Notes: a model not told the origin generated them from the letters alone. Positions 50,040 to 59,031 are shown, counted from the stretch's first letter. The stretch: 64,000 nt of DNA from DATEDA01 sp963789885 (GCA_963789885.1 CAWBNB010000021.1:248001-312000); one strand, 5' to 3'. Program-made: numbers and translations.

Positions 50040-50873
50040 ATGGCCGAGCGGTTCAGCGCCTTCTCGTTCGTCGACCGGATCACGCAACTGGAGCCGGGCG
50101 TGCGCGCTGCCGGGCGTTACACCATTCCGGGACATCTGCCGCGCTTCCCCGCGTGCCTCGTCGCCGAGGCCATCGGCCAGCTCGCCGCGTGGGTCGCGAT
50201 GTCGAAACTGGGCTTTCGTCGCCGCCCGGTCGCCGGACTCGCCGGGGAGACGCTGTTCTTCCGCGGCGCTGCGCCGGGACACGTGCTCGACCTCGCGGCG
50301 AGATCGAGACCTGCGACGAGGACGCGGTCGCCTACGGCGGCACCGCCCACATCGGCGGCGAACCGGTACTCGAGCTGCGGCACTGCGTCGGACCGATGCT
50401 GCCGATGGAGGAGTTCGACGCGCCGGAAGCGGTCAGCGGGGACTTCGAGGTGCTCTGCGGCCCGGGGGCGCCGGCCGGACGGATCCGGTCCCTGCCGCAG
50501 CCCGAAGTGACGCTGAACGAGCGCGTACCCGGCAAGACGATCGCGGCGAGCCTGCAGGTACCGGCGGCCGCGCCGTTCTTCGGCGATCATTTTCCGCGGC
50601 GCCCGGTGTTCCCCGGGACGCTGCTCCTCGACTGGCAGATCGAGCTCGCGCTCGACCTCGCGCGTGAGGCGCCGCCCGGGCGCTGCGCTTGCGCCGTCGC
50701 GCGTGACCGACGTGAAGATGCGTTCGTTCATTGCGCCCGGGCAGGTGGTCGGAATCCGGATCGAGCTGCAACCTCAGGGCGAGAGCCGCTTCAACGCAAG
50801 GCTCGCCGCACGCGTCGACGGCAAGACGGTCGCGACCGGGCGCGTCGAGATCGCAGCCGGAGCAGGATCGTGA
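50040..50873 (+). CDS. Double-hotdog 3-hydroxyacyl-ACP dehydratase-like protein, frameshifted
   Basis: About 277 residues in two hotdog domains. The C-domain has the FabZ-like active loop FFGDHFPRRPVFPGTLLLD with the catalytic His. The N-domain carries a degenerate copy, GHLPRFPACLVAEAIGQLAAW. A lost base near 50300 and a gained T near 50687 cancel, so the corrected frame ends at 50873; the stop is confirmed by GTGA overlap with the KS gene. Expected role: dehydration of 3-hydroxyacyl-ACP in the cluster's elongation cycle, with one active and one structural domain as in polyunsaturated-fatty-acid dehydratases. Confidence 0.8.
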
Positions 50874-52191
50874 CGCAGGCGCGCCGTCGCGTCGCGATCA
50901 CCGGGCTCGGTCTCGTCACCCCGGTCGGTCTCGACGTCGCGGCGACGTGGAGCGCCCTGCTCGCGGGGCGGAGCGGCATCGCGCCGATCACGCTGTTCGA
51001 CGCGAGCGGCTTCCCGGTGCGGATCGCGGCGGAGGTCAAGGGCTTCGACCTCGACCGCGCGATCGACGACCGCAAGCTGCTCAAGTTCGCGAACCGCTCG
51101 CACCGCTTCGCGCTCGCCGCCGCCGAGCAGGCGGTGCGCGACGCCGGGATCCGCCCGACCGACGCCGACGCGAGCGCGCTGGGGCTGCGTCGTCGGCACC
51201 GGGATGATGGGCGTCAACTTCGAGGATCTCGCGGACGTGCAGCGGCGCGCGGCGCCCGGCGGCGAGCTCGATACCGGTCGCCTCGTCCCCGACCGCGGGT
51301 TCTGCGGCCGACCCGATGGTGTTCTGCCGCAGCCAGTCGACCGCGGGCGTAGCGCTGCTGCTGCGGCGCTACGGCATCCGCGGCTACGCGACCTCGGTGC
51401 ACACCGCGTGCGCCTCGGGCGGTCAGGCGGTCGGGACGGCGATGAAGCTGATCCGGCGCGGCGCCGCGGACCGGGTGCTCACGGGCGGGTTCGACTCGAT
51501 GATCAACCCGGTCGGGCTCGGCGGGTTCTGCCTGCTGAACGCGGTGTCGCCCGACAACGAGACGCCCGCGCGCGCGAGCCGCCCGTTCGACGCGACGCGC
51601 AACGGCTTCGTGCTCGGCGAGGGCGCCGGCTTCCTGGTGCTCGAGGAGTGGGAATCGGCGCGGCGGCGCGGGGCGAACATCTATGCCGAGCTCGCCGGCG
51701 ACGGCAATTCGCTTTCGAGCTACCGCATCACCGACTCGCATCCGTCGGGCGACGGGCCGATCCAGGCGATGCGCCAGGCGCTCGGCGACGCCGGCGCGCG
51801 CCTCGACGAGGTCGACTACCTGAACGCGCACGGCACCTCGACGCCGATGAACGACCGCAGCGAGTGCGCGGCGGTGAACGCGGTGTTCGGCGCCGGCGCG
51901 AAGCAGGTCGCGGTCAGCTCGACGAAGAGTGTCATGGGCCACCTGATCGCGGCCGCAGGCGCGGTCGAGGCGGCGGTCTGCGCGCTCGCGATCCGGCACG
52001 GCATGCTGCCGGTCAACGCGAACGTGCGCGAGCTCGACCCGGACTGCGACGTCGACATCGTGCGCGGCGAGGCGCGCCGGCGGCGCGTGCGGATCGCGAT
52101 GTCGAACTCGCTCGGCTTCGGCGGCTCGAACAGCTGCATCGTGCTGCGCAACCCGGAGGAGGTCGACGGCCGGTCGGCCTCCGCCGGCTGA
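50870..52191 (+). CDS. Beta-ketoacyl-ACP synthase (KAS I/II type), frameshifted
   Basis: Condensing enzyme of about 439 residues after removing one inserted base near 51184 and one near 51298. N-terminus RRVAITGLGLVTPVG; active-site Cys in SVHTACASGGQAVG; catalytic His residues in LNAHGTSTPMND and SVMGHLIAAAGAVEA; terminal SNSLGFGGSNSCIVLR. It is a fully competent KS by these residues. GTG 50870 overlaps the dehydratase stop. It is followed by a KS-like protein lacking the active Cys, suggesting a KS/chain-length-factor heterodimer. Confidence 0.9.
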
Positions 52192-52206
52192 CGGAGACCG
52201 GGCGGC

Positions 52207-53477
52207 ATGGCGCGCATCGTCGTCACCGGAACCGGCGCGATCTGCGGCGCCGGCAAGACGCCGGCCGAGATCCTCGAAGCGGTGCGCGCCGGCCGGTCGG
52301 CGATCGCCCCGATCGGGCAGTGGGATGCGTCGAGCTGGCCGGTGCGGTCGGCGGCCGAGGTCGCCGACTTCAATCCCAATGCGCTGCTGAACGACCGGAA
52401 GCTCTTCAAGCTCATCCGGCGCACCGACGCGTTCGGAATCTACGCGGCAGGGCAGGCGATCGATGCGGCCGGGCTGACGTCGTACCGGGACGGGCTCGAT
52501 CCCGAATCGGCCGCGCGCTTCAACGACGCGAACCGGCATCTACGTCGGTTCCGGCGGCGGGGCCTATCAGAACCAGTACGACTTCTTTCCGCTGCTCGCC
52601 GCCGCGGCCGGGAGCCTGCCGGCCTTCGGGCGCGAGCTGGGCGCGACGGTGAACCCGATGTGGCTGCTGCGGTCGCTCCCGAACAACGTGCTCTGCCACG
52701 TCGGCATCCGGCACGGGCTGAAGGGCCCGAACGCCTGCATCACCAATCACAGCATCAGCGGCGCGCTCGCGATCATCGAAGCGGCGCAGGCGCTCCGCAC
52801 CGGCGAGTGCGAGCGCGCCGTCGCGGCGGGCCACGACGCGTCAGATCGAACCGCAGACGGTGCTCTACTACCACGGCGTCGGCCTGCTGACCGAGGACGC
52901 GTTGCGGCCGTTCGACGCCGATCGCAGCGGCAGCGCGATGGGCGAGGGCGCCGCGGCGCTCGTCCTCGAGACCGAGAGCGCGGCGGCGGCGCGCGGCGCC
53001 GCGGTGCTCGGCGAGATCCTCGGCAGCGGCTGCGCGAGCGAAGGCGAGGGGCTGCTGCCGATCCGCGACGACGGCGACGGGCTCGCGCGGGCCATCGCAC
53101 TCGCGCTCGACGACTCGGGGCTGCGCGCCGCCGACGTCGGGATGATCGTCGCGCACGGCAACGGCACGCGGTCCGGCGATGCGTCGGAAGCCCGCGCGCT
53201 GCGCGAGGTCTTCGGTGCGGCGCCGCCGCCCGTCACCGCCTTCAAGTGGGCGTTCGGGCACCTCCTCGCGGCGTCCGGAATCATCGAGACGGTGCTGGCG
53301 CTCGCCGCATTGCGCGAACGGACGGTTCCGGGCATCGCCGCGCTGCGGCGGCTCGACCCGGCGTGCGCGGGGCTGCCGGTGTCGCCGTCGGCGCAATCGC
53401 CGCGGAGCGATGTCGCGCTGGTGCTCTCCCGCGGCTTCGGCGGGACCAACGCCGCGCTGGCCGTCCGCGCCGCCTGA
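52207..53477 (+). CDS. KS-like protein with Cys-to-Ser active site (chain-length-factor candidate), frameshifted
   Basis: About 422 residues after removing insertions near 52527 and 52840. The fold signature is present (RIVVTGTGAICGAGKTPAEI; VGSGGG; AHGNGTRSGDASEARAL; KWAFGHLLAASGIIETVLAL; SRGFGGTNAALAV). Where the neighbouring KS has TACASG, this protein has NHSISG, so Ser replaces the nucleophilic Cys; both His motifs remain. Such partners act as chain-length factors or decarboxylases in type II systems. It should pair with the KS encoded just upstream. Confidence 0.82.
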
Positions 53478-53482
53478 CGGCG

Positions 53483-54751
53483 ATGACGGACGCCGCCGGC
53501 GCTGCGAGCCGCTGCGGCATCGACACGGTGGAGATCGCGCGCGTGGAGCGACTGCTGCGCGAAACGCCGGCGGCCGATCTCGCGCAGCTCTTCTCGCTGG
53601 ACGAGCTGCGCGAAGCGGGCGACGGGCCCGGCCGGGCGGCGACCCTCGCGGCGCGCTTTGCCGCGAAGGAAGCCTGCCTCAAGCTCTTTCCGCGGGAGAC
53701 TGCGCTCGGCAGGATCGGACAGGCGGATTTCGCCGTGGTACGCGACGGCTACGGGGCACCTCGCGTCGTCTGCAGTCCGGCCGCGGCCGACGTTCTCGGC
53801 CGCAATCGCGTGCGCGCAATCGCGCTGTCGCTCACGCACGACCGCACGAGCGCCTCCGCGGTCGCCCTCGCCGAACCGGCGCATGCCGCCGTTCCGTCCT
53901 CGGGCAGGCTGCTCTATCACCTGCTGCCGTTCCGGCGCGGCGTCATCCTCGACAATCTGCGGCGCGTCTACGGCGATACCGTGCCGGAGGAGGAAATCAC
54001 CCGGCTCGCGCAGGCCCACTACGCGCACCTCGGCCGGCTCGCGATCGAGTTTCTCCGGTTCCCGTTCGTGCCGGCGGCGCGGCGCGCGGCGATGGCGCGC
54101 GTGGAGAACGTCGAGGCGCTGCTCGCCGCGCACGCTCAGGGCAAGGGCGTCCTCGTGCTCACGGGCCACTTCGGGAACTTCGAAGTGGCGACCGCGGCCG
54201 GGCTGGCGAGCTACCCGCAGGCGTACGGCCGGTTCTACTTCGTTCGACGGCCGTTCAAGCCGCACTGGCTGGACAACCTGGTCACGCGCCGGTTCGTGCG
54301 GGCGGGGTTCGGCGTCCTGCCGAAGCGCGGCGGCCTCGAGGCCATCCTCGACCGGCTGGCAGCCGGCGACCTGATCGTGTTCCCGTTCGACCAGCACGCC
54401 GGGAGGAAGGACGGCGTCGTGGTCGAGTTCTTCGGCCATCCGGCCGGAACCTTCCGCAGCCTCGCGATCCTCGCGCTCAACACCGGCGCACCGGTGGTGC
54501 CGGCCGCGAGCTGGCGCGAGCCCGACGGCCGGCACGTGCTGCGCTTCGAGGAGCCGCTCGCGGTGATCGAATCGGACGACGTGAACGAGGCGATCCGGCG
54601 CAACACGCGCGCGTACAACGCGGCGCTCGAACGCCTGATCCTGCGCCATCCGGAGCAATGGTGGTGGGTGCATCGCCGGTGGAAGGTGGCGCCCGCCTCC
54701 ACGATGGGCACGGAGCACGCCTCGAGGCACAACCTGGGCCAACGGTTGTAA
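53483..54751 (+). CDS. Fusion of holo-ACP synthase (AcpS) and LpxL/HtrB-type acyltransferase
   Basis: A 422-residue bifunctional protein. Residues 1-135 are AcpS-like: GIDTVEIARVERLL with Asp14, FAAKEACLKLF with Glu63, and SLTHDRTSASAVAL. Residues about 143-415 are a lysophospholipid/lauroyl acyltransferase domain: LLPFRRGVILDNLRRVYGD, the catalytic LTGHFGNFE (His229, Glu234), FDQHAGRKDGVVVEFFG and WWWVHRRWK. The linker is short and in frame with no internal stop. Expected roles: attach phosphopantetheine to the cluster ACP, and transfer the finished acyl chain to a lipid acceptor. Frameshifts elsewhere make it worth verifying that the fusion is real. Confidence 0.8.
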   Translation: MTDAAGAASRCGIDTVEIARVERLLRETPAADLAQLFSLDELREAGDGPGRAATLAARFAAKEACLKLFPRETALGRIGQADFAVVRDGYGAPRVVCSPAAADVLGRNRVRAIALSLTHDRTSASAVALAEPAHAAVPSSGRLLYHLLPFRRGVILDNLRRVYGDTVPEEEITRLAQAHYAHLGRLAIEFLRFPFVPAARRAAMARVENVEALLAAHAQGKGVLVLTGHFGNFEVATAAGLASYPQAYGRFYFVRRPFKPHWLDNLVTRRFVRAGFGVLPKRGGLEAILDRLAAGDLIVFPFDQHAGRKDGVVVEFFGHPAGTFRSLAILALNTGAPVVPAASWREPDGRHVLRFEEPLAVIESDDVNEAIRRNTRAYNAALERLILRHPEQWWWVHRRWKVAPASTMGTEHASRHNLGQRL

Positions 54752-54904
54752 ATCGGCTCGACACTGCCGGCGGCGGGCAGGCGGATGTCGATGCCGATGT
54801 GTGACCGAAGGCCGTTATGTCCACTCCGTCACGCGAGCGGTCATTTGATTTTGGCTTACTATGGAAAATGTCACAGTGGTAGAGAACCGGTTTCGAAGCT
54901 GTCC

Positions 54905-56056
54905 ATGCCTCACCAGTGCCCGTTCTGCGAGCGCGTTAACCCGTCGGACGCAAAGTTCTGCAACGCCTGCGGCGCCCCCCTGCACCTGATGCCGTGCCCG
55001 CAGTGCGGGGCGGTAAACGACGCTACCGCGACAACGTGCCATCAGTGTGCAGCGCCGCTCCCCGGGGCCGGGAAGAGCGCGTCCTCGCCGTCGTCGCCCG
55101 GCAGCCAACCGACCCGTACCGGCGCCGCCGCCGGTCCGAACTCGCTGCCGGAAGCTGAAGCGCTCGATCGCGACGCCAAGGTTTTTGCCACGCTGCAGGA
55201 GCTGCGCCAGCTTCTCGCTCAAACCGAGTCTGCGGCCGGAGGGCGGGTTTCCGACTGGGCCAATCCAGGCACCTCGCCCGCGTCGGCGGGTGATGCCGCC
55301 AAAGCTATCACCCCGCGGCTGGACGGCGTGACGTCCTACCCAGCCCCGGCGGTGAGCCTGGCATCCGAACCTCAGCCTTTGGCGCGGCGGGTCGTGCTGC
55401 CGCGTCGCGCGGTGATCGTCACCGCAGTGGTGCTCCTCGCTGCCGCCTTCGCCTATCTCGCTTCCGGCCAGCGTCAGACGGCAGATGTCCCGCAGACGCC
55501 CGCCGCGGCGGGCGAAGTCAGGGGGAGCGGAGAGGCTGCCGAGGCGGGCTCTCGCGCGAACCTCGCCACGGCGCCCGAAGCGGCACCGGCTTCCTCTGCC
55601 CCGACCGCTGTCCCGATCGTGACGCCCGGTGTCGCGCCGCGCCCGCAGCCGCCAGCGGCTGCGAGCGTCGCGCCGGGCACCGTGCCGCCCCCGCCGGCTG
55701 CGAGCGTCGCGCCGGGCACCGTCCCGCCCCCGCCGGCTGCGAACGTCGCGCCGGGCACCGTGCCGTCCCCGCCGGCTGCGAGCGTCACGCCCGGCACCGT
55801 CCCGCCCCCGCCGGCTGCGAGAGCCGCGCCTGCGCAGCAGGTGAACGCGACCCGCACCGGATCGATCGTGCAGCGTGAAGGCCAGGGGAGCGGGGCCACA
55901 TCAGCCGTACCTGCCGCAGCGGCGAGCGCGCGGCCGCGCGCGCCCGAGACCGGCACCGGGATCGAGCGGCCTGCGCCGCCCCGGATCGGGCCGTGCACGG
56001 ACGCGGTCGCGGCGCTCGGGCTTTGCACGCGGGAATCGACTCAGCGGAGGGAATAG
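54905..56056 (+). CDS. Zinc-ribbon membrane protein with Pro/Ala repeat region
   Basis: A 383-residue protein of unrecognised function. Two zinc ribbons (CPFCERVNPSDAKFCNACG; CPQCGAVNDATATTCHQC) open the N-terminus. A single membrane segment (VIVTAVVLLAAAFAYLASG) lies near 175. A Pro/Ala-rich region with four 13-residue repeats follows, then a short tail C-TDAVAALGL-C. The ribbons are cytoplasmic and the tail periplasmic if the helix is inserted N-in. The ATG at 54905 starts the first ribbon. The tail pattern recurs at the end of the next gene product. Confidence 0.75.
   Translation: MPHQCPFCERVNPSDAKFCNACGAPLHLMPCPQCGAVNDATATTCHQCAAPLPGAGKSASSPSSPGSQPTRTGAAAGPNSLPEAEALDRDAKVFATLQELRQLLAQTESAAGGRVSDWANPGTSPASAGDAAKAITPRLDGVTSYPAPAVSLASEPQPLARRVVLPRRAVIVTAVVLLAAAFAYLASGQRQTADVPQTPAAAGEVRGSGEAAEAGSRANLATAPEAAPASSAPTAVPIVTPGVAPRPQPPAAASVAPGTVPPPPAASVAPGTVPPPPAANVAPGTVPSPPAASVTPGTVPPPPAARAAPAQQVNATRTGSIVQREGQGSGATSAVPAAAASARPRAPETGTGIERPAPPRIGPCTDAVAALGLCTRESTQRRE
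55658..55813 (+). repeat. Four 39-bp in-frame tandem repeats
   Basis: Units at 55658, 55697, 55736 and 55775 encode AASVAPGTVPPPP with minor changes (N for S, S for P, T for A). They form the extended linker of the zinc-ribbon protein. High identity suggests recent expansion and possible length variation. Confidence 0.85.
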
Positions 56057-56057
56057 C

Positions 56058-57110
56058 ATGGGGTGGAAGAGCATCGGGGCGCTCGCTGCGGCGCTGTGCC
56101 TTGGCGGCGGAGCCGCGCACGCGGCATCGGTGGCGTACAAGATCGTCACCGCATCGGAGCGGGGTACCTACTACGCGATCGGAAACGATCTCGCCAAGTT
56201 CGTCGCCCCCGCGGCGGACATCGACCTCGAGGTCCTGCCGACGGCGGGATCGGCCGAGAACATCCGGCTGCTGCGCTACGAGCCGGGCGTCAAGTTCGCG
56301 ATCGTCCAGGCCGACGTCTACCAGGCCTTCATCGACCGGGCGGGCACCGGCAACGCGGAAGCGGGCACGATCATCCGGCCGTTGCGCGTCATCCTCCCGC
56401 TCTACAACACCGAGATCCATTACATCGTCAGGGCGGACTCGGAGCTCAACTACCTGCACGACATCAGGAATGCCAAGATCAACGGCGGCCTTCTCGGCAG
56501 CGGCGCGGCGCTCATCACGCATACGCTCTACCGCATGATGTTCAACGGCCCGATCCCCGAGGCGAACGCGAGCTTCCTCTCGAACGAGGAGGCGCTCGTC
56601 AAGCTGATCGGCGACAAGTCGGTGGACGTGGTGGTCGTGGCCGCGGGGCAGCCGGCGCCCCTGATCGCCAACATGAAACCCGAGGCGCAGAAGTTCATCA
56701 AGCTGCTGAAGTTCGACCCGAATAACCCGCTGAGCAAGCCCGCGCTCGCGACCTATACCTACTCGACCGTCCACGCGAAGAGTTATCCGAACCTGCTCAC
56801 CGAGGACTTCACGACGATCGCGGTGGGGGCGTTTCTGGTGACCTACGACTACAACATGAAATACACGGTCGACTCGCTCAGCCGCTTCGGCCGGTCGCTG
56901 TGCGAGAACTTCTCGAAGCTGCAGGCCGAAGGCCATCCCAAGTGGAAGGAAGTCAGCCTGACCCTGCCGGAGCTCAGCACCGGCTGGACCTATTACCCGG
57001 CCACCACGCGCGAGATCCGCAACTGCGTCGCCGGAAAACCGAAAGCGCGGGCAACAAGGCCGGGGAAGGTCTGCTCGGCGGAAGAGCGGATCCTGGGGCT
57101 CTGCAACTGA
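56058..57110 (+). CDS. TAXI-family TRAP transporter solute-binding protein
   Basis: Periplasmic binding protein of 350 residues. A signal peptide (MGWKSIGALAAALCLGGGAAHA) precedes YKIVTASERGTYYAIGNDLAKFV, the TAXI N-terminal signature, and VLPTAGSAENIRLL. GGAGG, inside the end of the preceding gene, serves as ribosome site. The C-terminus, C-SAEERILGL-C-N, shares spacing with the zinc-ribbon protein's tail. No TRAP permease is adjacent, so it may serve a distant permease or act as a sensor. The ligand is unknown. Confidence 0.88.
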   Translation: MGWKSIGALAAALCLGGGAAHAASVAYKIVTASERGTYYAIGNDLAKFVAPAADIDLEVLPTAGSAENIRLLRYEPGVKFAIVQADVYQAFIDRAGTGNAEAGTIIRPLRVILPLYNTEIHYIVRADSELNYLHDIRNAKINGGLLGSGAALITHTLYRMMFNGPIPEANASFLSNEEALVKLIGDKSVDVVVVAAGQPAPLIANMKPEAQKFIKLLKFDPNNPLSKPALATYTYSTVHAKSYPNLLTEDFTTIAVGAFLVTYDYNMKYTVDSLSRFGRSLCENFSKLQAEGHPKWKEVSLTLPELSTGWTYYPATTREIRNCVAGKPKARATRPGKVCSAEERILGLCN

Positions 57111-58240
57111 CCTTCCCGACCGCCACTGCGGGCTCCTGGGGCGTCCTCGCGGCGCGTGTCGCCTTCGGGCTGGTTGCCGCCATCGTCGCATCTGAGGCGG
57201 CGGCGCAGCGGCTCCCCGTGGATCGCATTCGCGTGCCGCCGGGATTCGAGATCAGCGTGTTCGCGGCGGACGTCCCGAGCGCGCGCTCGCTCGCGCACGG
57301 CAAGGGGCCGGTCGTATTCGTCGGGACGCGCGGTGGGGCCGTGTACGCGGTGCGGTACGGCGGCGGTCGTGCGACCCAGGTCCTCACCATCGCGTCGGGC
57401 CTGGCAATGCCGAACGGCGTGGCGGTGCGCGACGGCGCGCTGTACGTCGCTGAGGTGAACCGGATCCTGCGGTTCGACGACATCGAATCGCAGCTCGACA
57501 ACCCGCCCCGCCCCGCGGTCGTCAGCGATCGATTCCCCACTGATCGGCACCACGGCTGGAAGTTCATCCGGTTCGGTCCCGACGGCTGGCTCTACGTCCC
57601 GGTCGGGGCGCCGTGCAACGTCTGCGAGCCGGATCCGGATCGGTACGCGCTCATCTCCCGTATCCGGCCCGACGGCTCGGGCTACGAGCCGTTTGCGCGC
57701 GGCGTCCGGAACTCGGTCGGCTTCGACTGGCACCCGGAGACGAAGGAGCTGTGGTTTACCGACAACGGTCGCGACATGCTCGGCGACGATCTGCCGAACG
57801 ACGAGCTCAACCGTGCGGCGAAGGCGGGCGAACATTTCGGCTTTCCGTACTGCCACCAGGGCGACACGCCGGACCCGGAGTTCGGCAACCGGCGGCGGTG
57901 CAGCGAGTCGGTTCCGCCGGTGGCGAATCTCGGGCCGCACGTGGCGGCGCTCGGGATGCGCTTCTACACCGGCAACCAGTTCCCGCCCGAGTACCGGAAC
58001 TCGATCTTCGTCGCCGAGCACGGTTCGTGGAACCGCTCGAAGCGGATCGGCTACCGCGTCGCACGGGTCGTGGTCGAGGGCGGCAAGGCGGTGAAGCAGG
58101 AGATCTTCGCTGAGGGCTGGCTCGATAACGGCCGGGTGTGGGGCCGGCCGGTCGACGTCGAAGTGATGCCCGACGGCTCGCTCCTCGTGTCGGACGACCA
58201 GGCCGGCGCGATCTACCGGATCAGCTACCGCGGCAAGTGA
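57107..58240 (+). CDS. PQQ-dependent sugar dehydrogenase / sorbosone dehydrogenase-like beta-propeller protein
   Basis: Exported six-bladed propeller of the soluble glucose/sorbosone dehydrogenase family. LPVDRIRVPPGFEISVFA opens the fold; HHGWKFIRFGPDGWLYVPVGAPCNVC, GVRNSVGFDWHP and LWFTDNGRDMLGDDLPNDELN are family hallmarks. A signal-like helix (VAFGLVAAIVASEAAAQ) precedes. No ATG, GTG or TTG exists in frame near this signal; the start is set at a CTG overlapping the previous stop and is provisional. Substrate unknown; PQQ use is inferred from family. Confidence 0.82.
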   Translation: MTFPTATAGSWGVLAARVAFGLVAAIVASEAAAQRLPVDRIRVPPGFEISVFAADVPSARSLAHGKGPVVFVGTRGGAVYAVRYGGGRATQVLTIASGLAMPNGVAVRDGALYVAEVNRILRFDDIESQLDNPPRPAVVSDRFPTDRHHGWKFIRFGPDGWLYVPVGAPCNVCEPDPDRYALISRIRPDGSGYEPFARGVRNSVGFDWHPETKELWFTDNGRDMLGDDLPNDELNRAAKAGEHFGFPYCHQGDTPDPEFGNRRRCSESVPPVANLGPHVAALGMRFYTGNQFPPEYRNSIFVAEHGSWNRSKRIGYRVARVVVEGGKAVKQEIFAEGWLDNGRVWGRPVDVEVMPDGSLLVSDDQAGAIYRISYRGK

Positions 58241-58320
58241 GATTCCTCATCGTTTAGCCTCCACGCAGCGACCAACCCGGGATCAGTCGTCCCGCGCGGT
58301 CCCGAAGGTTGTCCGATCCC

Positions 58321-58953
58321 ATGCACGAAGCGGATATCTACCTCAAGCAGAACTTCGGCAATCGCATCGGCTTCGGTTGCAAGGCGGCGCTCGTCGTCGT
58401 CGACTTCACGGTCGGCTTCAACGACCCGGCCCTTTTCGGCGGCGGCAACATCGATGCGGCGGTGAAGCAAACCGTCGGTCTGCTCGACTTCTTTCGTCAA
58501 GCGGGACTGCCGGTCGCGTTCACTCGCGTGGTGTACGCCGAGGACGGCTCGGACGCGGGCGTGTTTTGCATGAAGGTGCCGAGCTTGCGCACGCTTACGG
58601 AGAATCACCCCGCCGGCCAGATCGTGCCCGAGCTTGCGCCGCGTGCGGGCGAGCTGATGGTGCGCAAGACCCAAGCCTCGGCGTTTTTCGGCACGGGGCT
58701 CGCGCCGTGGCTCGTGCAGCAGGGCTGCGACACCGTGGTCGTAGCCGGATGCACCACTTCCGGATGCGTGCGAGCCAGCGTGATCGATGCGATCAGCCAT
58801 AACTTCCGGCCGATCCTCGCGCGCGACTGTGTCGGTGACCGTGCGCTCGGCCCGCACGACGCGAGCCTCTTTGACATGGGGCAGAAGTATGCCGACCTGC
58901 TCGGGCGCGATGAGATCGTGGCCCAGCTCGCGCGCCTAGCGCGAGCCGCGTAG
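58321..58953 (+). CDS. Isochorismatase-family amidohydrolase (N-carbamoylsarcosine amidase-like)
   Basis: Cysteine hydrolase of 210 residues. The catalytic triad is Asp28 (LVVVDFTVGF), Lys116 (MVRKTQASAFFGT) and Cys149 (AGCTTSGCVRASVID). The cis-peptide segment is AGCTTSG. N-carbamoylsarcosine amidase, maleamate and nicotinamidase-like enzymes share this pattern. The gene precedes a Rieske dioxygenase and an amidase, which fits breakdown of a nitrogen-bearing aromatic. ATG 58321 is preferred to TTG 58309. Confidence 0.88.
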   Translation: MHEADIYLKQNFGNRIGFGCKAALVVVDFTVGFNDPALFGGGNIDAAVKQTVGLLDFFRQAGLPVAFTRVVYAEDGSDAGVFCMKVPSLRTLTENHPAGQIVPELAPRAGELMVRKTQASAFFGTGLAPWLVQQGCDTVVVAGCTTSGCVRASVIDAISHNFRPILARDCVGDRALGPHDASLFDMGQKYADLLGRDEIVAQLARLARAA

Positions 58954-58974
58954 CCGCCGCCTCTAGTTTGGTGC

Positions 58975-58994
58975 CTGGGGAGACTCTTCCCCAG
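58975..58994 (+). terminator. Hairpin after the isochorismatase-like gene
   Basis: A perfect 7-bp stem CTGGGGA / TCCCCAG with a 6-nt loop lies 22 nt after the stop codon and just before a promoter. No T-tract follows, so factor-independent termination is uncertain. Confidence 0.4.
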
Positions 58995-59001
58995 CTCGTC
59001 C

Positions 59002-59031
59002 TTGACCCTAGAAAAAAATGCGAAGTACACT
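59002..59031 (+). promoter_or_regulatory. Sigma-70 promoter of the dioxygenase operon
   Basis: TTGACC (59002-59007), 18-nt spacer containing an A7 tract, TACACT (59026-59031). It precedes the broken ferredoxin reductase and the Rieske dioxygenase genes. The region 58954-59141 holds no gene. Confidence 0.5.

Noticed and set aside
43940..54751. Standard aryl polyene or housekeeping fab cluster
   Set aside because: Lacks FabD/FabH and also the MMPL exporter and aromatic starter genes expected of an aryl polyene cluster, and it contains an enoyl reductase; described as an unassigned type II system instead.
55658..55813. CRISPR-like regular repeats
   Set aside because: 39-bp units are contiguous, with no spacers, and encode an in-frame Pro/Ala linker.
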